Shown: positions 41,462 to 52,961 of the stretch, piece by piece
How the letters are laid out: each line of letters starts with the position of its first letter
Numbering within the stretch: position 1 is the stretch's first letter
Assembly (NCBI GenBank): GCA_916048095.2
Contig: OU696577.1
Coordinates: forward strand, 6,127,440-6,191,439
Length of the DNA stretch: 64,000 nt
Direction of reading: 5' to 3'
Source of the DNA: Sacculina carcini
Taxonomy: Eukaryota > Arthropoda > Thecostraca > Sacculinidae
The notes under the pieces: generated by a model
Told to the model about the DNA's origin: nothing
Databases searched by the model: none
What the model saw: the letters and a program-made list of their open reading frames with translations, nothing else
Made by a program: the position numbers and the translations under genes

Positions 41462-43520
41462 ATGTCGACGCCTGACCCGCACACGGAAGTGAGATGTCCT
41501 GTCGAAGGGTGCACCCTGTCATGGCCAACATCAACACCAGAACCAATACTGCTCCGTCTCATCGAGATGCACGAGCGCTCCGCTCATCCACAACAGTCCT
41601 TGCCGACGTCGTCCGCGCCTCCGCAAGCTGAGAAATTGATGCGTCCCGTTGTGTCACAAGGAGGAACAGCAGAACAATGGTCGTACTTTATACAGAGGTG
41701 GAGTGATTACAAAGCGGCCAGCCGACTAGAAGGGCGGGATCTGATATTTCAGCTTCTCGAATGCTGCTACGAGGACCTTCGACGAGACATATCCCGCTAT
41801 TTCGGGGGACTATCACACGAAGCAGAGAGCACTATCTTGGAAAACATGAAATCTCTCGCAGTTCGTCAGGAGAATACGATGGTGGCACGCTTGCAGCTAC
41901 AAAAAATGGAGCAAGACCACGATGAGCCTGTTAGAGCATTCGCTGCACGCCTACGCGGCCAGGCTAACATATACAATTTCACAACGAAGTGCACCTGCGA
42001 ACAAACAGTAAATTACAGTTCAGATATCATCCGTGACTCCTTGATTCTTGGTCTGGCGGACGATGACATTTGTCTCGAGCTACTCAGTCGATCCGACCCC
42101 CACCTCTCAATCGAAGATGCGCTCCATTACGTGGAAGCCAAAGAGACGGGCAAACGGTCGGCCCACCAGATACAGGGCGTCGTCACGTCGACCTCAGCGA
42201 TGAGCACATATCGCCGTGTGCAAAAGTCTACGGCGGCGCAAAAATCACCCGCGCACGGCCGGACTGACACAGCATGTGGGCACTGCGGTGGACAAGGACA
42301 TGGAGGCAGCCGTCAAGCTCGCATGTCCAAGTGCACAGCTTACAATCACACATGCAAAATATGTGGAAAGCTGCACCACTACAAAATTGTTTGTCGTCTC
42401 CGCCATAGCACATCACCACACAAGAACAGTAGCTCGCAGGTCCAATACGCACAGGACCAATCTGAATTATGCCCGATCTGAAGTGACGAGACCACACATG
42501 AAATCACACTGAGTGCTTTAGAACACCACGTGTTTGACGATGTTAACAGAGTGTGGCACAAACGAGCGTCTGATTCGCAGCCCACCATCAACGTCCGCAT
42601 TCAGGTGCATCCTGAAGATGCCCGCACATTGGGGATCAAAACCAACATAAGTCGACCCACGACAACTGTTACATACCAGGGCACTGCAGATACCGGATGT
42701 CAGTCGTGCTGGGCAGGCTCATTACTCCTCCAAAAGCTAGGGTTGGAACCATCGCAGCTGGCACCAGTCTCCATGAGAATGGTTGCGGCCAACAAGCAAG
42801 GTATTCCAATCCTTGGGGCTCTGGCACTTCGGATATCAATCGACGCACCCGACAAACCTCCCATCGAAACTCGCCAACTTGTGTACTTCACAAGAACTAC
42901 TGACAAATTTTTCCTGTCGCACCATGCATGTGTCGCTCTCAACTTGATACCGTCATCATTTCCGACAATGCGCAACTCTGGGCCGATATCGACGGATAAC
43001 AACCATGCTGACATCGGAGCTCACCATTCGTGCAGCTGCCCGGAGAGAGAACCGCCACCCCCGCGTCCTACTCAGCTCCCGATACCGGCCACTGACAAGA
43101 ACTGTGCGAGCCTACTGGAAGAATAGTTGCTCGATTATTACAAGTCGATCACATTCAACACCTGTGAACATAAGCGGCTCCCATTGATGTCTGGCCATCC
43201 GATGAAACTGCAAATCGACCACTCCGCTCAACCCACTGCGTACCACACTCCGATACCAGCGCCGATAAGCTGGCAGGCATCAGTCAAATCCGCCCTAGAC
43301 CGCGACGTTCGACTTGGAGTCATTGAACCTGTGCTTGCAGGAACTCCTGTCACGTGGTGTCACCGTATGGTCGTGTGTCCCAAAAACTCAGGTGAGCCAC
43401 GACGAACTGTGGATTTTCAGGCATTGAATAAACATGCGACGCGAGAGACACACCCTTTCGCAATCAGACGCAATCACCCTTTCATCAGGCCCGATCCGTA
43501 CCTGCATGTACCTATAAAAC
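41462..43520 (+). pseudogene. Ty3-F gag and protease, with in-frame stops
   Basis: Gag from the ATG at 41462 starts with a C2H2-like finger (CPVEGC...MHERSAH), then VVSQGGTAEQWSYFIQRWSD and a Cys-rich knuckle pair (CGHCGGQGHG...C and CKICGKLHHYKIVC) near 42270-42400. TGA at 42479-42481 and TAG at 43124-43126 lie in the same frame, which otherwise continues through HHVFDDVNRVW, protease ADTGCQSCWAG (near 42690) and the RT start LPLMSGHPMKLQI and WCHRMVVCPKN. A frameshift near 43520 ends this frame. The gag layout with an N-terminal C2H2 finger is one that I know from related elements of cnidarians, molluscs and arthropods. Confidence 0.85.
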
Positions 43521-44087
43521 CGTGTTTGATGCGTGGAATGGCTACCACAGCGTCCCGCTGGACAAGGAAGATCGTCATCTAACCACATTCATCACCCCAT
43601 GGGGCAGATATAGGTACTGTGTGGCACCACAGGGATACATTTCGTCAGGCGACTGTTACACGAGACGATTCGACGAAATCGTGTCGGATACCCAGAACTT
43701 CACCAAATGCGTTGACGACGCTCTGTTATGGTCCGACTCTATAGAAGCAGCATATTTCCAGGTAGTTGACTGGCTGAACAAATGTGGTCAGAACGGCGTG
43801 ACTCTGAATCCTCACAAATTCAAATTTGCCAAAACTACAGTCGACTTCGCCGGTTTCACGATCTCACCTACCAAAGTGACACCCAACGCCAACTACACGG
43901 ACGCAATTCAACACTTTCCATCTCCGAAAAATTACACTGATGTCCGCAGCTGGTTCGGTCTCGTGAACCAAGTATCATTCTCGTTCGCAACAGCACCGAA
44001 AATGCTCCCATTCCGAGACTTACTCAAAACGAAGACGAAATTCATCTGGAACGAGCAACTAGAAGAACTCATTTGCATGACGCCTTG
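43521..44087 (+). pseudogene. Ty3-F reverse transcriptase core
   Basis: The frame reads FDAWNGYHSVPL, TFITPWGRYRYCVAPQG, CVDDALLWSD (catalytic box) and FAGFTISPTKV, then ends in KFIWNEQLEEL at about 44087. There the RNase H should follow but the sequence flips strand. Confidence 0.85.
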
Positions 44088-44720
44088 GTGGGCGGAATGC
44101 AGTGCCTGTAGGATGCGTGTTCGTAGGGATGGCGGTATGATGACGCGGTGTTTGTACAGCAGGACGCCATCATGGCTGGTGAGATCGGCTCTGAACATAT
44201 GGAAGTTTCTGGTTTCGGAGGGCATATTCTCTGAGGATGATGGGAAACCCCATTCGATGAGCTCCTGAAGTTGCCGGAAGTTTTCGTCACTAGCGGTCGC
44301 AGTTCGGACGTTGTCCCATGAACGGATTGGTAGACGTCTCTTGTGAAGGCGATGTCGTCTGGTAGGTCTAACGACTCTGGACTGTTGACAGGATAACGGG
44401 ATATGGCATCGGCAGCCTTGTGACGGATTCCAGGAATGTGAACCATGGTGAATCGATAGCGCAAAGTCTTCTCTTTCCGGTTGCGGAGGCGTGGGTTGTA
44501 GATGTCATCAAGTGATCGGTCTCCGAAGACTTTGAGTAGTGGCTTGTGTTCCAGCGCGATGACCAAGTTTGGGCAGCCAAGAATGAAGTGGCGCGCTTTA
44601 TTCAAGGCGTCGACTACTGCTAAAGCTTCGCCCTCGATTGGTGCGTACCGAGATTCCGCTGGAGAGGTGATGTGACTGCCAACCAGGGTGACGATCCATC
44701 CTTCTTTGCAGCAGAACGGG
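44088..44720 (-). pseudogene. Inverted segment of Ty3-F: RNase H and integrase N-terminus
   Basis: Read on the minus strand from 44720: PFCCKEGWIVTLVGSHITSP, ESRYAPIEGEALAVVDAL, EHKPLLKVFGDRSLDD, RYRFTMVHIPGI and KAADAISRYP. A frame change leads to HRVIIPPSLRTRILQALHSA and HQGVMQM at about 44090. These are the RNase H and integrase zinc-site parts that belong between the plus-strand RT (ends 44087) and the plus-strand integrase (starts about 44722). Some 20 residues of the RNase H start appear to be missing at the right breakpoint. Confidence 0.85.
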
Positions 44721-45999
44721 GTTGTCGAAATCATCGGTTTTCTGGCCGGGACTGACTCTTGACATAACAAACTTGCGTTCACGATGTCAAGCGTGCAATC
44801 GAATGGCACCATCCCAGCCACACTCTCCACCAACGCCACCAATCCCTCCATCATACCCGTTCCAGCAAATAGTCAGTGACTATTTCAGTTATCGTGACAA
44901 CACGTATCTTGTCATTGTCGACAGATACAGCAATTGGCCAATCGTCGAAAAGGCAAACGACGGAGCCTCAGGGCTTATCTCCGCCCTGCGCCGCACGTTT
45001 GTAACATACCGAATCAGCGATGAGATTACCTCAGACGGCGACTGGGAATTTACGTCGAAACAGACACAACAGTTTCTCCGAAGCTGGGGTGTCTCACACC
45101 TCATCTCATCGGTAGCACACCCACACACTAACTGCCGAGCGGAGGTCGGTGTGAAAACGGAAAAACGTCTAATAACACAGAGCACTGATAACTATGGACG
45201 CCTCGACAAAGATCAATTCCAAAAAGCAATTCTGCAATACCGCAACACCCCCGATCCCATCACTCATGTCTCCCCCGCCATGTGCATATTTGGCAGACAG
45301 ATCAGAGATGCCACACCCATACACCCCGGTAAATACGAACCTCACCCCACCTGGAGACAAACACTTCAGGCTAGAGATTAAGCATTGCGAAAACGTCACA
45401 TGGTCATGGCGGAACGCCTCACCGAGCATACACGACACCTCCCACCTCTGGTCGTCGGTGATCATGTGCGCATTCAAAACCAGACAGGTCCATATCCCAC
45501 AAAATGGGATAAAACTGGTATCGTAGTCGAGGTCCGCCAGTTCGACCAATACGTAATTCGTGTTGACGGGTCAGGCCGTGTCAAGTTGAGAAACCACCGA
45601 TTCCTTCGCAAATACATACCCTTCATACAGCGCTATCCGTTAACGTTCACTCCGGACACCCCATCTAACAGTGGACCAAGTGAGTTTCGTCAACCAATGG
45701 AGTCAAACAGGCCAACCACGCCAGACCATTCGACGGACCGACCAACCGCACCAAACCAAACATCCACACCTGACAGGACAATCGCGTCTGATCAGCCGAC
45801 GGCGTCACACAGGCCAACTGCTCCTGACCAACCGAACGTGGCTGCATCACCGATGCCAGCCACGACACCGTTGGCACGACCCTCAGAGTCGGATGGACCA
45901 TCACCAGAGTATGGTGAACTACCGGCCCGTTGCAGCGAGCGTCCCACAAGACACCGTCGTCCACCGGCGTGGATGCTCACTGGTGATTACGTCATCTGA
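44721..45999 (+). pseudogene. Ty3-F integrase and C-terminal tail
   Basis: Starts KSSVFWPGLTLDITNLRSRC with QACNRM, the end of the zinc site; then SDYFSYRDNTYLVIVDRYSN (first Asp), ITSDGDWEF (second Asp) and NCRAEVGVKTEKR (Glu). A TAA at 45379-45381 interrupts a frame that goes on as RKRHMVMAERL and VGDHVRIQNQTG, followed by a Thr/Pro/Asp-rich tail to 45999. The tail is low-complexity with repeated RPTAPDQ-like words. Confidence 0.85.
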
Positions 46000-46054
46000 T
46001 AACCAGCGCTTACAAGGCCAATATCAGTCTCCCGACAGTCGACTTGGGGGACGC

Positions 46055-46337
46055 AGAGAAGTATTGAGAAGGCATATGCTGCGCGGCGAGCACGTTCACT
46101 CTGGTATATTTTAGTAAAACGTGGAATGCACTCGTTCATGTACGATAAGTACTTTTCAATGTAAATTACTTGTATCAAGTGTGTTTCAGATATTTTAATT
46201 TGCAAGTGTTATCCAACAAAGTTAAACGTTTATTGTCAAACACTTCCTCAATTGCTAATGGTGTTGTTCATATGTATATTTCCAGATATTGTGATCATTG
46301 CTGGTGAATACATTAGCAAATGGTGAATACTTATTTA
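46055..46337 (+). repeat. 3' LTR of Ty3-F
   Basis: Preceded by a GGGGGACGC purine-rich stretch. About 15 differences from the 5' LTR. Confidence 0.8.
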
Positions 46338-47460
46338 CCACCAATCTTCTCGATTACCCCCATCCCAATCACAAGGTCGACATCATTCACAATATTATCA
46401 ACGACCATAGCACACATTCTTAAACACTTTCCATATATCTCGATATCAATCAAAGCCGTGTCACGACACTCTACTCTTCGTCCGTCAAAAGCCGTTAAAA
46501 AACTACTGCGTGCGATGCAATTAACAAGGCGTGACCGAACAATAGCCCCAGAACAACCAGTATCGACTAGTGCGTGAATCGTCTCACCTGAAAGTTTCGC
46601 CTCGACGATTGGCAGTGGGAGGGGCGCCTTCACTGATTGCTTGGAGTAACTGCTGGCGCACCAGTTACTCCTGCACCCTTTCCCTGACGGCACTGTCGCG
46701 AAATGTGTCCCTTTTTCCCGCAATTGTAGCACGTAATTGCTTGTCTTTTTGGACACATTCGAGCCATTTAAGTTTCATCACACAAGAAAAACCTGCCTCT
46801 GAACTGCTGAATTTCTTGAGTGTAGACTGGTCTTACATTTGATTTGCATACGCTCTGTGGTGCAGCCGCAGCCGCGACTTGTCCATCATTCCGTGTGAGC
46901 ACACGCGCGTGGTTAATCAACGCAGACATTTCCATTGAGAAAGCATCCTGCATTCTATGCAGGCTCGCTCTGACATGAGTGAGAAACCCATTCACAAACC
47001 TCAATCTACAGATGTTCTCAAATGTTTCACCATCAAAATTGGCCAAACAGGCAAGCTTTCTACCGTCAGTGGCAAAGATATCAACTGATTCTCCTTGCCG
47101 TTTCTTGTCACACAACTTTAGAAATGCATTAAACGGAGCATCTGCAAACGCCGTTTCCAACGCTTACACGATTCTGTCAGTATTTTCCTGGTCTTCGTCG
47201 TTCAATTGCAGAAACAGAGCAAAAGCATCACCTTCTAAGTAGAGAGGAATGAAGCTGGCAAGATTCGTCACTTTTTTCAGCTTCGCCACTAGTTTTGCTT
47301 TCTTGAACCACGCGGCCACATCTCCTTCTCCTGTGAACGGTCTCATTGTGTAGTCACTGCCCGACACTGCCATGATCCGATACCGGCCGGTTAGCTTGTG
47401 GTTGAATATATTGAAGTAAAGGTGAACACAAATGCACAATGTAAACACGGACTCCACTGA
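46338..47460 (-). pseudogene. Ty3-E, right fragment: gag and protease
   Basis: The start codon is near 47373 (MAVSGSDYTMRPFTGEGDVA). Gag runs with WFKKAKLVAKLKKVTNLASF, a TAA at 47164-47166, then continues in frame (ALETAFADAPF). A Cys knuckle CYNCGKKGHISRQC is readable near 46700-46740 in another phase. Protease ALVDTGCSGAIV lies near 46570 and ends IEKIGG at the Ty3-F LTR. It is the same family as Ty3-D and Ty3-I. 47374-47535 is its non-coding 5' part. Confidence 0.8.
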
Positions 47461-47539
47461 GCCAGCAACACAAACACTACACAGTTAAAATACAATAGGC
47501 GTATCACTACAATAATTACAACTTAATATTAAACTTATT

Positions 47540-47818
47540 CGTGACCCCCTTCAACCTTCCTATCTTTCTGGCCTCCTCACTGTATATTCTGCATATTCTC
47601 GCAATTCTCGTCCTCTTGTCTGCTCTCGTGCTCTCAACGAATCAACTTGGTTCGCTAAATCGTTTTCTTTTTCTGCTCCTCGTTTGTTAAACTCTCTTCC
47701 TGCTACTATTGTTCATGCTCCTTCCTTTAGTTATTTCCGTTCTTCTTTTTTCGAGTACATCTTCAACTTTTCGTTTGATTCCTGCTCACATACTCTCACT
47801 CCCTATGCTACGGTCTGA
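47540..47818 (+). pseudogene. LINE-B C-terminal coding end
   Basis: 93 open codons to a TGA: PSYLSGLLTVYSAYSRNSRP, then STWFAKSFSFSAPRLLNSLP. This is the terminal signature (SF...APRLWNSLP) of jockey/CR1/RTE-like LINEs. The upstream part is absent. Confidence 0.7.
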
Positions 47819-48630
47819 TTTCAGGGTTTACTCTGCTCTTGTCATGTGCCTACTGTTGTAGATATTTTTCTCTAATTGTGTTGTCTTTTTTGACGTGTGA
47901 TTTGCTCTGTATTTGCAGTTTGTGATTTGTGTTATTTGGTGTTAGCTTTGTGTTACGTTGCGCGCACGTGTGTATGTGCGCTAAATCAAATACATTGTTT
48001 GCTTGTATATTGGCCATGATTATTGTCTGGTCAGGAGTCTGGTCTGGTCTAAATGTCTGGTCAGGAGAATTCCTGCTACTGGTACTGTGTAGCCCAGTAC
48101 AACCAGTCTCATAGTCGAGTGGTCGGCGACAAAACCGGCTCCCCCACTGGTTCCCACCATCGAGGAGGGTGGCTAGACACCCAGCAGGACTAAAAATAAA
48201 ACCTGTCCAAGGGCGGAAGAGCTACTCGCTAGCCAACGGCCATCTAGCATTTATTTTTATTATTCTATACCCTATGCTTTTTTATTCTATATTCCCATTA
48301 TATATTTTCTCTCTTTCCATGATATGCTCTATTACATTACATTATTCATATATGTATATGTGTATGCATGTGTATGTGTATAAATATGCGTGTGTATGTG
48401 TTCTTGTGCATGTGTTTGTGTGTATGTGTTTGTGTGTATGTGTTTGTGTGTATGTGTGTATGTATGTGTTCAATTTTGCAAGCACCCATGTACTTTCTGT
48501 CGATTTGTCCTCCATATTTTTGTCCCCATACCGTTCTGTGTCTACACTTTATTATTCAGCTCCTGCTCGCGCCTTTGTCCTCGAAAGTGCGCTATATCAA
48601 ATACATGTTGTTGTTGTTGTTGTTTATGAT
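47819..48630 (+). repeat. LINE-B 3' UTR with TG-rich tract and TTG tail
   Basis: 48335-48620 matches 1355-1600. 48120-48250 contains GC-richer sequence (CCACCATCGAGGAGGGTGGC, a 5'/3' palindromic word) of unknown role. The TTG tail at 48609-48623 is followed by TTATGAT and the Ty3-G LTR. Confidence 0.6.
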
Positions 48631-49094
48631 TGTGGTGGCATAGACCACATTGAATTACAGTCGAATACACGACATCAGTATATTCTTGAGGCAAGTGCAC
48701 AATACTAGTACTAGCACAGCGAATAGCAGCGAATGTCAGCAAGTTGCCTGGTGACCGGAATTGTGCCGGGCTATATAGGCTCGGTCACATGACCTTTCAC
48801 ACGGTCACGTGACCATTCATACTGTCATACTCACACAGGCTCACACGCAGTCAACCGTGCAAGTGGATACATACAGATATACCAGTTCAGTAAAAACAGA
48901 AACACACCCAGAACACACAAAAGTGACCCAAGATTAACTACACACAGTCATATTATTCTCTTGGCATACCTACACACCAGACACGCGTACAAACGGGCGA
49001 AATGCACACACACAACAGGACACACTAGCACACGCTCGCAAACATACAAACGGCGACACACAAACATACAAAGTATAACTCACATGACGCCACA
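48631..49094 (-). repeat. 3' LTR of Ty3-G
   Basis: 464 bp, TGTGGTGGCATAGACC...GACGCCACA. It has the two GGTCAC-RTGACC palindromes and the TATA word conserved. It is longer than the Ty3-A LTR by short insertions near both ends. Confidence 0.9.
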
Positions 49095-49436
49095 ATACTG
49101 CGCCGCCTGAGAACGGAGTTCGTACAATGTCAGCCGAGCAATGACGCGCTACATAGGTCTCATATACCGTATGCAATGACATTCACACTTGTTTACATTC
49201 ACTCTTAAAATCAAGCTATGTTTTTGGAGCGCATCAAACGTAAACAAATACAAGACAATTCAGAGCGCGCGAAGAAACATATGACGATATCTACGTTAAA
49301 ATACCTACATTTAAAAATAGACAAGCTCAGGGTGTTGTTTAAAACGCACCTTGCGACCAGACCTGGTGACTGTAGAAGGCGGGCTTGAGCGCGGAGCAGG
49401 CACAGGTGGTCTTTTGGCGTCGGCAGCGGCAGGTCT

Positions 49437-52346
49437 CTATACCACTTGTGCTGTACCTTTTGCAGCATGTTTATACCGGTCGTTGATGTATACCGGCTTC
49501 AGACGGTCAATCAATACGGTGTCATGTCGCCCGCTGGGCTTCTCCAGCACAAACACCTTCTCTGATCGCGACACCACTCTGGAGGGTCGCTGGTACGGAG
49601 CCTCCAGGGGAACCCGCACATTAATGAACCTGTACATTAATAAAACGAATTTAAAACCAGTTTGAAAAACATCATTGCATTTTTTCATAAAAAACATAGT
49701 TTCTTTATATAAAAAACACATGGTTACTCAATGAATTTGTTTTGATCTGTTGACAAATTATTTCAAATATCCACATAATTAAAATCATCTTTAAAAACAT
49801 GAGTTTTCTCAATGAAAAAACCTGAGCCACCGGACCCGGATGCACTTTCAAATAGTCTCGTGGGATATTTATTGATAAATATTTGTGTTTTTTATACTAT
49901 TATCAAAACATCTTTGAAATAAGACACGTAAAGGTGTACAAAACATCAATTGAACTCATTTCTATGTACTGAAATCCTACATCCGATGACAATTGGGGCT
50001 AATTCTAAAAAAACAACAAAAAAACAGTTTTTTTGCCCAAAAAAAACGCAACCAAAAAAACGTTTTTTTGCATCACTACATTTGGGATGGCACGGAGTCC
50101 TAGCAAAACAACAGGGAGACTGCGAATCCAATCTTGTCCTCGTGCAATGAGTGCCGCTTTCAGCGTACGATGAGCTCGCTCTATTAAGCCGTTCGCAGAC
50201 GGTCTATGGGCTGTTGTGCGGAGTCAACGAAATCCTATAATTTTAGATAATTCGTCAAACAATGCAGACTCACATTGGGTGCCGCGATCTGTAACAACAT
50301 ACAGATGCACACCAAATCGGCTGATCCACGTTTCCATGAACGCGGCTGCAATCGTTGTAGAATTGATGTCTGAAATCTGTGTAGCTTCCAACCAACGCGT
50401 GGCACGATCAATACATGTGAAGAGGTGTACATGTGAATATGCATGGTGAAGTTCACCGTGAGGTGTTGACACTGGTAAGGGACCGACAATGTCAATTTGC
50501 ACTGTTTCGAACCTGCTCGATGGTAGACCGAAATCTTGCAAATTGGTCTTGGTATGCCTGTGCACTTTTGATTGTTGACACTGAGTGCACGATTTGACCC
50601 ATTCACGAATATCGTGGTCCATACCAGGCCAAAAGTAACGGGACTTGATCAGTCGCAGACTTGCTTTGGTACCTGGATGAGCGTGTTGGTGAAATTTTTC
50701 GAACAATGCTTTTCGGCATGATTGAGGTACGTACGGACGAGGATTAAGTGTGGACATTTCACAGAGTTTTTTTTATCACCGAGAAGCTGAGCTCGCAGGC
50801 GATCAGCATAAGCTGATATTTCAGGATCGTCCACCTGTTGTGTGGCAATAACAAGGAGATCAAATGCATCCACTTCAATGTTATTTACAGAGCGCGAGAG
50901 ACAATCTGCCACGATGTTGTCGCCACCGCGTATGTACTGAACATCTCGAATATACTCAGTGATGATGGTCCAGTGCCGCTGCTGTCGATCTGTTTTGACA
51001 GGATAAGGGCTGTGAAATGCAGAGACGAGCGGCTTGTGATCAGTGAATAAAATCACATTTTGACCTCCCAGAAACACAGCAAGCAGTTCTCTATCCTACA
51101 CTGAGTACTTTTTCTGTGCGTCGCTGAGCTTTTTGGAGTAAAATTCTATGGGTACCGGCTCGCCGTCAATCATTTGATGGAGAGCTGCGCCGGCGGCCAC
51201 AGACGAGCAGTCAGTTACCAATTGGTACTCATGACATTGAGATAGTGGGTGAGCTAGAGTACAGGCGTTCTGCAGAGCAGTCTTCAACTTGTCGAAAGCA
51301 ATGCTGTGATCTTCCGTCCATGGCAGCGAAGTTGATTTTGGATGCTGTTTGGCCAGTTCACTCAAAGGAAAAACAATGTCTGCAAATTTGGGTATCATTC
51401 TGCGGTAATACCCCGCCATGCCGAGAAATCGACGCAACGCAGCGGAATCTTTTGGAATCGGCACGGCTGTTATTGATGACACTTTGTCGGCTGGTGGCTT
51501 TATACCGCTGGCAGTAACACTGTATCCCAGAAAATTCAGTCTAGGCTGACTGAATTGGCATTTTTCCAGCGATAAGCGCAGCTCATTGGCGTGTAACACG
51601 TGGAAGACTTGCTCCAAGTGCTGGGCATGCTGATGTGCATTCTCTGCTGCGACCAGAAGGTCGTCGAGGTATATGAACACAAATGGTAGGTGACGAAATA
51701 TAACGTCCATGTACCTTTGAAAAGTACAGCCAGCGTGCCGCAGACCAAACGGCAAAACAAATATTCGTATAACCCGAATGGCGTTATTACAGCGGTTTTC
51801 TCAATGTCATTTGGCGACATCGGAATCTGATGATATGCGCGCATCAGATCCAAACGACTAAAGCAGCTTTTGCCATGCAGTTTTGCCGACAAGTCCTGTA
51901 TTCGCGGAAGGGGGTACCTATCCGATACAGTGCAGGCATTCAGTGACCTGTAGTCACCAGTGACTCTCCATTCACCGGGAGATTTTTTTGCAACCAGATG
52001 GATTGGTGACGCCCATGCCAATTTTGAGGGTGGGACGATACCGACGTCCAGGAGATTCTTGAATGTCTCCTTCGCAGCACGCAGTTTCTCTGAAGAAAGA
52101 CGCCTTGCGGACGCGAATGTGGGCGGTGAACTGCCAGTGACTATTGTGTGATGGACGTTATGTAGACGTGATTGTTTCGATAATGGCTGCTGAGGCATGA
52201 ATACTTGCGAAAATCGTTCAATTAAATGATGGATATCAAAAGATAAATGCGAAGAATCATTCACCACGTAGATGGATGAATGAGAGGTGGTCTTACCGAC
52301 TATTTGCAGTTCTGTTGAAGGGTCGATGAGCATGCACATCTTACAG
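49437..52346 (-). pseudogene. Ty3-G pol remnant (protease end, RT, RNase H, integrase)
   Basis: RT 51536-52339 has GDYRSLN and [14 protein letters not shown]; a frameshift at about 51755 leads to 51096-51755 with [12 protein letters not shown] and [12 protein letters not shown]; a TAG follows SAQKKYSV-type sequence at 51096. RNase H continues at 50649-51077 with FTDHKPLVSAF, and integrase at 50224-50757 with CTQCQQSKVHRH, IDIVGPLPVS and TDRGTQCES. The last piece, 49437-49612, is the C-terminal region (RVVSRSEKVFVLEKPSGR). About 90-95% like Ty3-A by eye. The lesions differ from those of Ty3-A. Confidence 0.87.
49613..50083. other. Foreign AT-rich patch in Ty3-G integrase
   Basis: 471 bp with no similarity to Ty3-A or anything else in the window. 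Near its right end it has long A and T runs, including a palindrome AAAAAAACGTTTTTTT. No ORF and no terminal repeat are seen. Relative to Ty3-A it replaces about 245 bp (11717-11962). Confidence 0.6.
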
Positions 52347-52615
52347 ATGTCACCTCTTCAGCTGTCACAGCGGTCCGAAGATTTGCGATCACCATCTTGA
52401 GCCGCGTCTCATCGTTGGTGATGCCCGCGATATCGAATGCACATTCGACCTGCAGCAACCAGACCTCGGGTTCGTCTGCAGAAGAAGGTGGGAAGCGAAA
52501 TGCGGTAAGCGAGCGGGCCTCTGCGGGTGCTGACGCGTCGGGCGACACGGCACTGGTCCATTTTGCGAAAGTCACCAGTGTAGCGAGCTGGCTCACTGAG
52601 ATAATCACACAGCGT
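52347..52615 (-). pseudogene. Ty3-H: gag start of a different CsRn1-like element
   Basis: The minus frame reads TFAKWTSAVSPDASAPAEAR, FRFPPSSADEPEVWLLQVEC and AFDIAGITNDETRLKMVIAN, the N-terminal gag pattern (P-x-x-W-x-x-QVE-x-x-F-x-x-x-GIT-x-x-ET) of CsRn1-type elements. It is clearly different from the gag of Ty3-A. It breaks at about 52347, where Ty3-G protease sequence begins. A TGGTGAC word (about 52581-52588) resembles the start of a tRNA-Trp primer site. Confidence 0.7.
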
Positions 52616-52790
52616 ATATATTCACGAGGCTCAAAGATTAGTACGCGAGCGAGCAGGTGAGTAACTAAAAGGACGAGCACCGCACATTATATAGAGGGCA
52701 TGGCGGCTCCAGAAGTTTCTGGAGCGGGATTCTTGAATGTTCTAGACAAAACTGGAAATACGATTCAATTCAATTCAATGTATTGAGTCT
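52588..52790 (-). repeat. Probable 5' LTR of Ty3-H
   Basis: This lies directly upstream (minus strand) of the TGGTGAC word and gag, and has promoter elements (next entry), so it is where the LTR should be. No second copy is in the window, so the ends are not proven. A short ATTCA repeat is at about 52764-52778. Confidence 0.5.
52684..52747 (-). promoter_or_regulatory. Heat-shock-type promoter: two HSEs and a TATA box
   Basis: Minus-strand order: GAACATTCAAGAA (52730-52742), three perfect alternating pentamers nGAAn/nTTCn; then GAAACTTC with imperfect outer repeats (52709-52723); then CTATATAAT (TATA box, about 52686-52694) some 15-35 bp further. This is the layout of HSF-driven promoters. 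Whether it drives an LTR or is a captured promoter cannot be decided from one copy. Confidence 0.6.
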
Positions 52791-52798
52791 AAAACAGG

Positions 52799-52868
<70 letters not shown>
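52799..52868. repeat. (TA)n microsatellite at the start of Hel-1
   Basis: About 35 TA units between GGTTA and AGAGATCC. Confidence 0.93.
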
Positions 52869-52871
<3 letters not shown>

Positions 52872-52876
52872 AGATC

Positions 52877-52879
<3 letters not shown>

Positions 52880-52961
<82 letters not shown>

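Larger units (their letters stand above)
41147..46337 (+). mobile_element. Ty3-F: LTR retrotransposon with an inverted internal segment
   Basis: LTRs at about 41147-41428 and 46055-46337 (282-283 bp) are about 94-95% identical. Internal order: gag, protease, RT, an inverted RNase H/integrase-start segment (44088-44720), integrase, C-terminal tail. It is inserted in Ty3-E between the protease and RT regions. The exact LTR ends are uncertain because the ends shared by both copies (AGAGAAG... and ...TTATTTA) are not canonical TG/CA. Confidence 0.85.
48631..52346 (-). mobile_element. Ty3-G: sister of Ty3-A, lacking its own 5' end
   Basis: The 3' LTR (48631-49094) and 3' part match Ty3-A closely to about 52346, where similarity stops inside the protease region. 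No 5' LTR, primer site or gag of this family is present. A patch at 49613-50083 replaces about 245 bp of integrase sequence. Confidence 0.88.

Noticed and set aside
48120..48250. GC-richer palindromic stretch in the LINE-B 3' region suspected as a tRNA-derived SINE
   Set aside because: No A-box or B-box promoter words in the correct order could be found.
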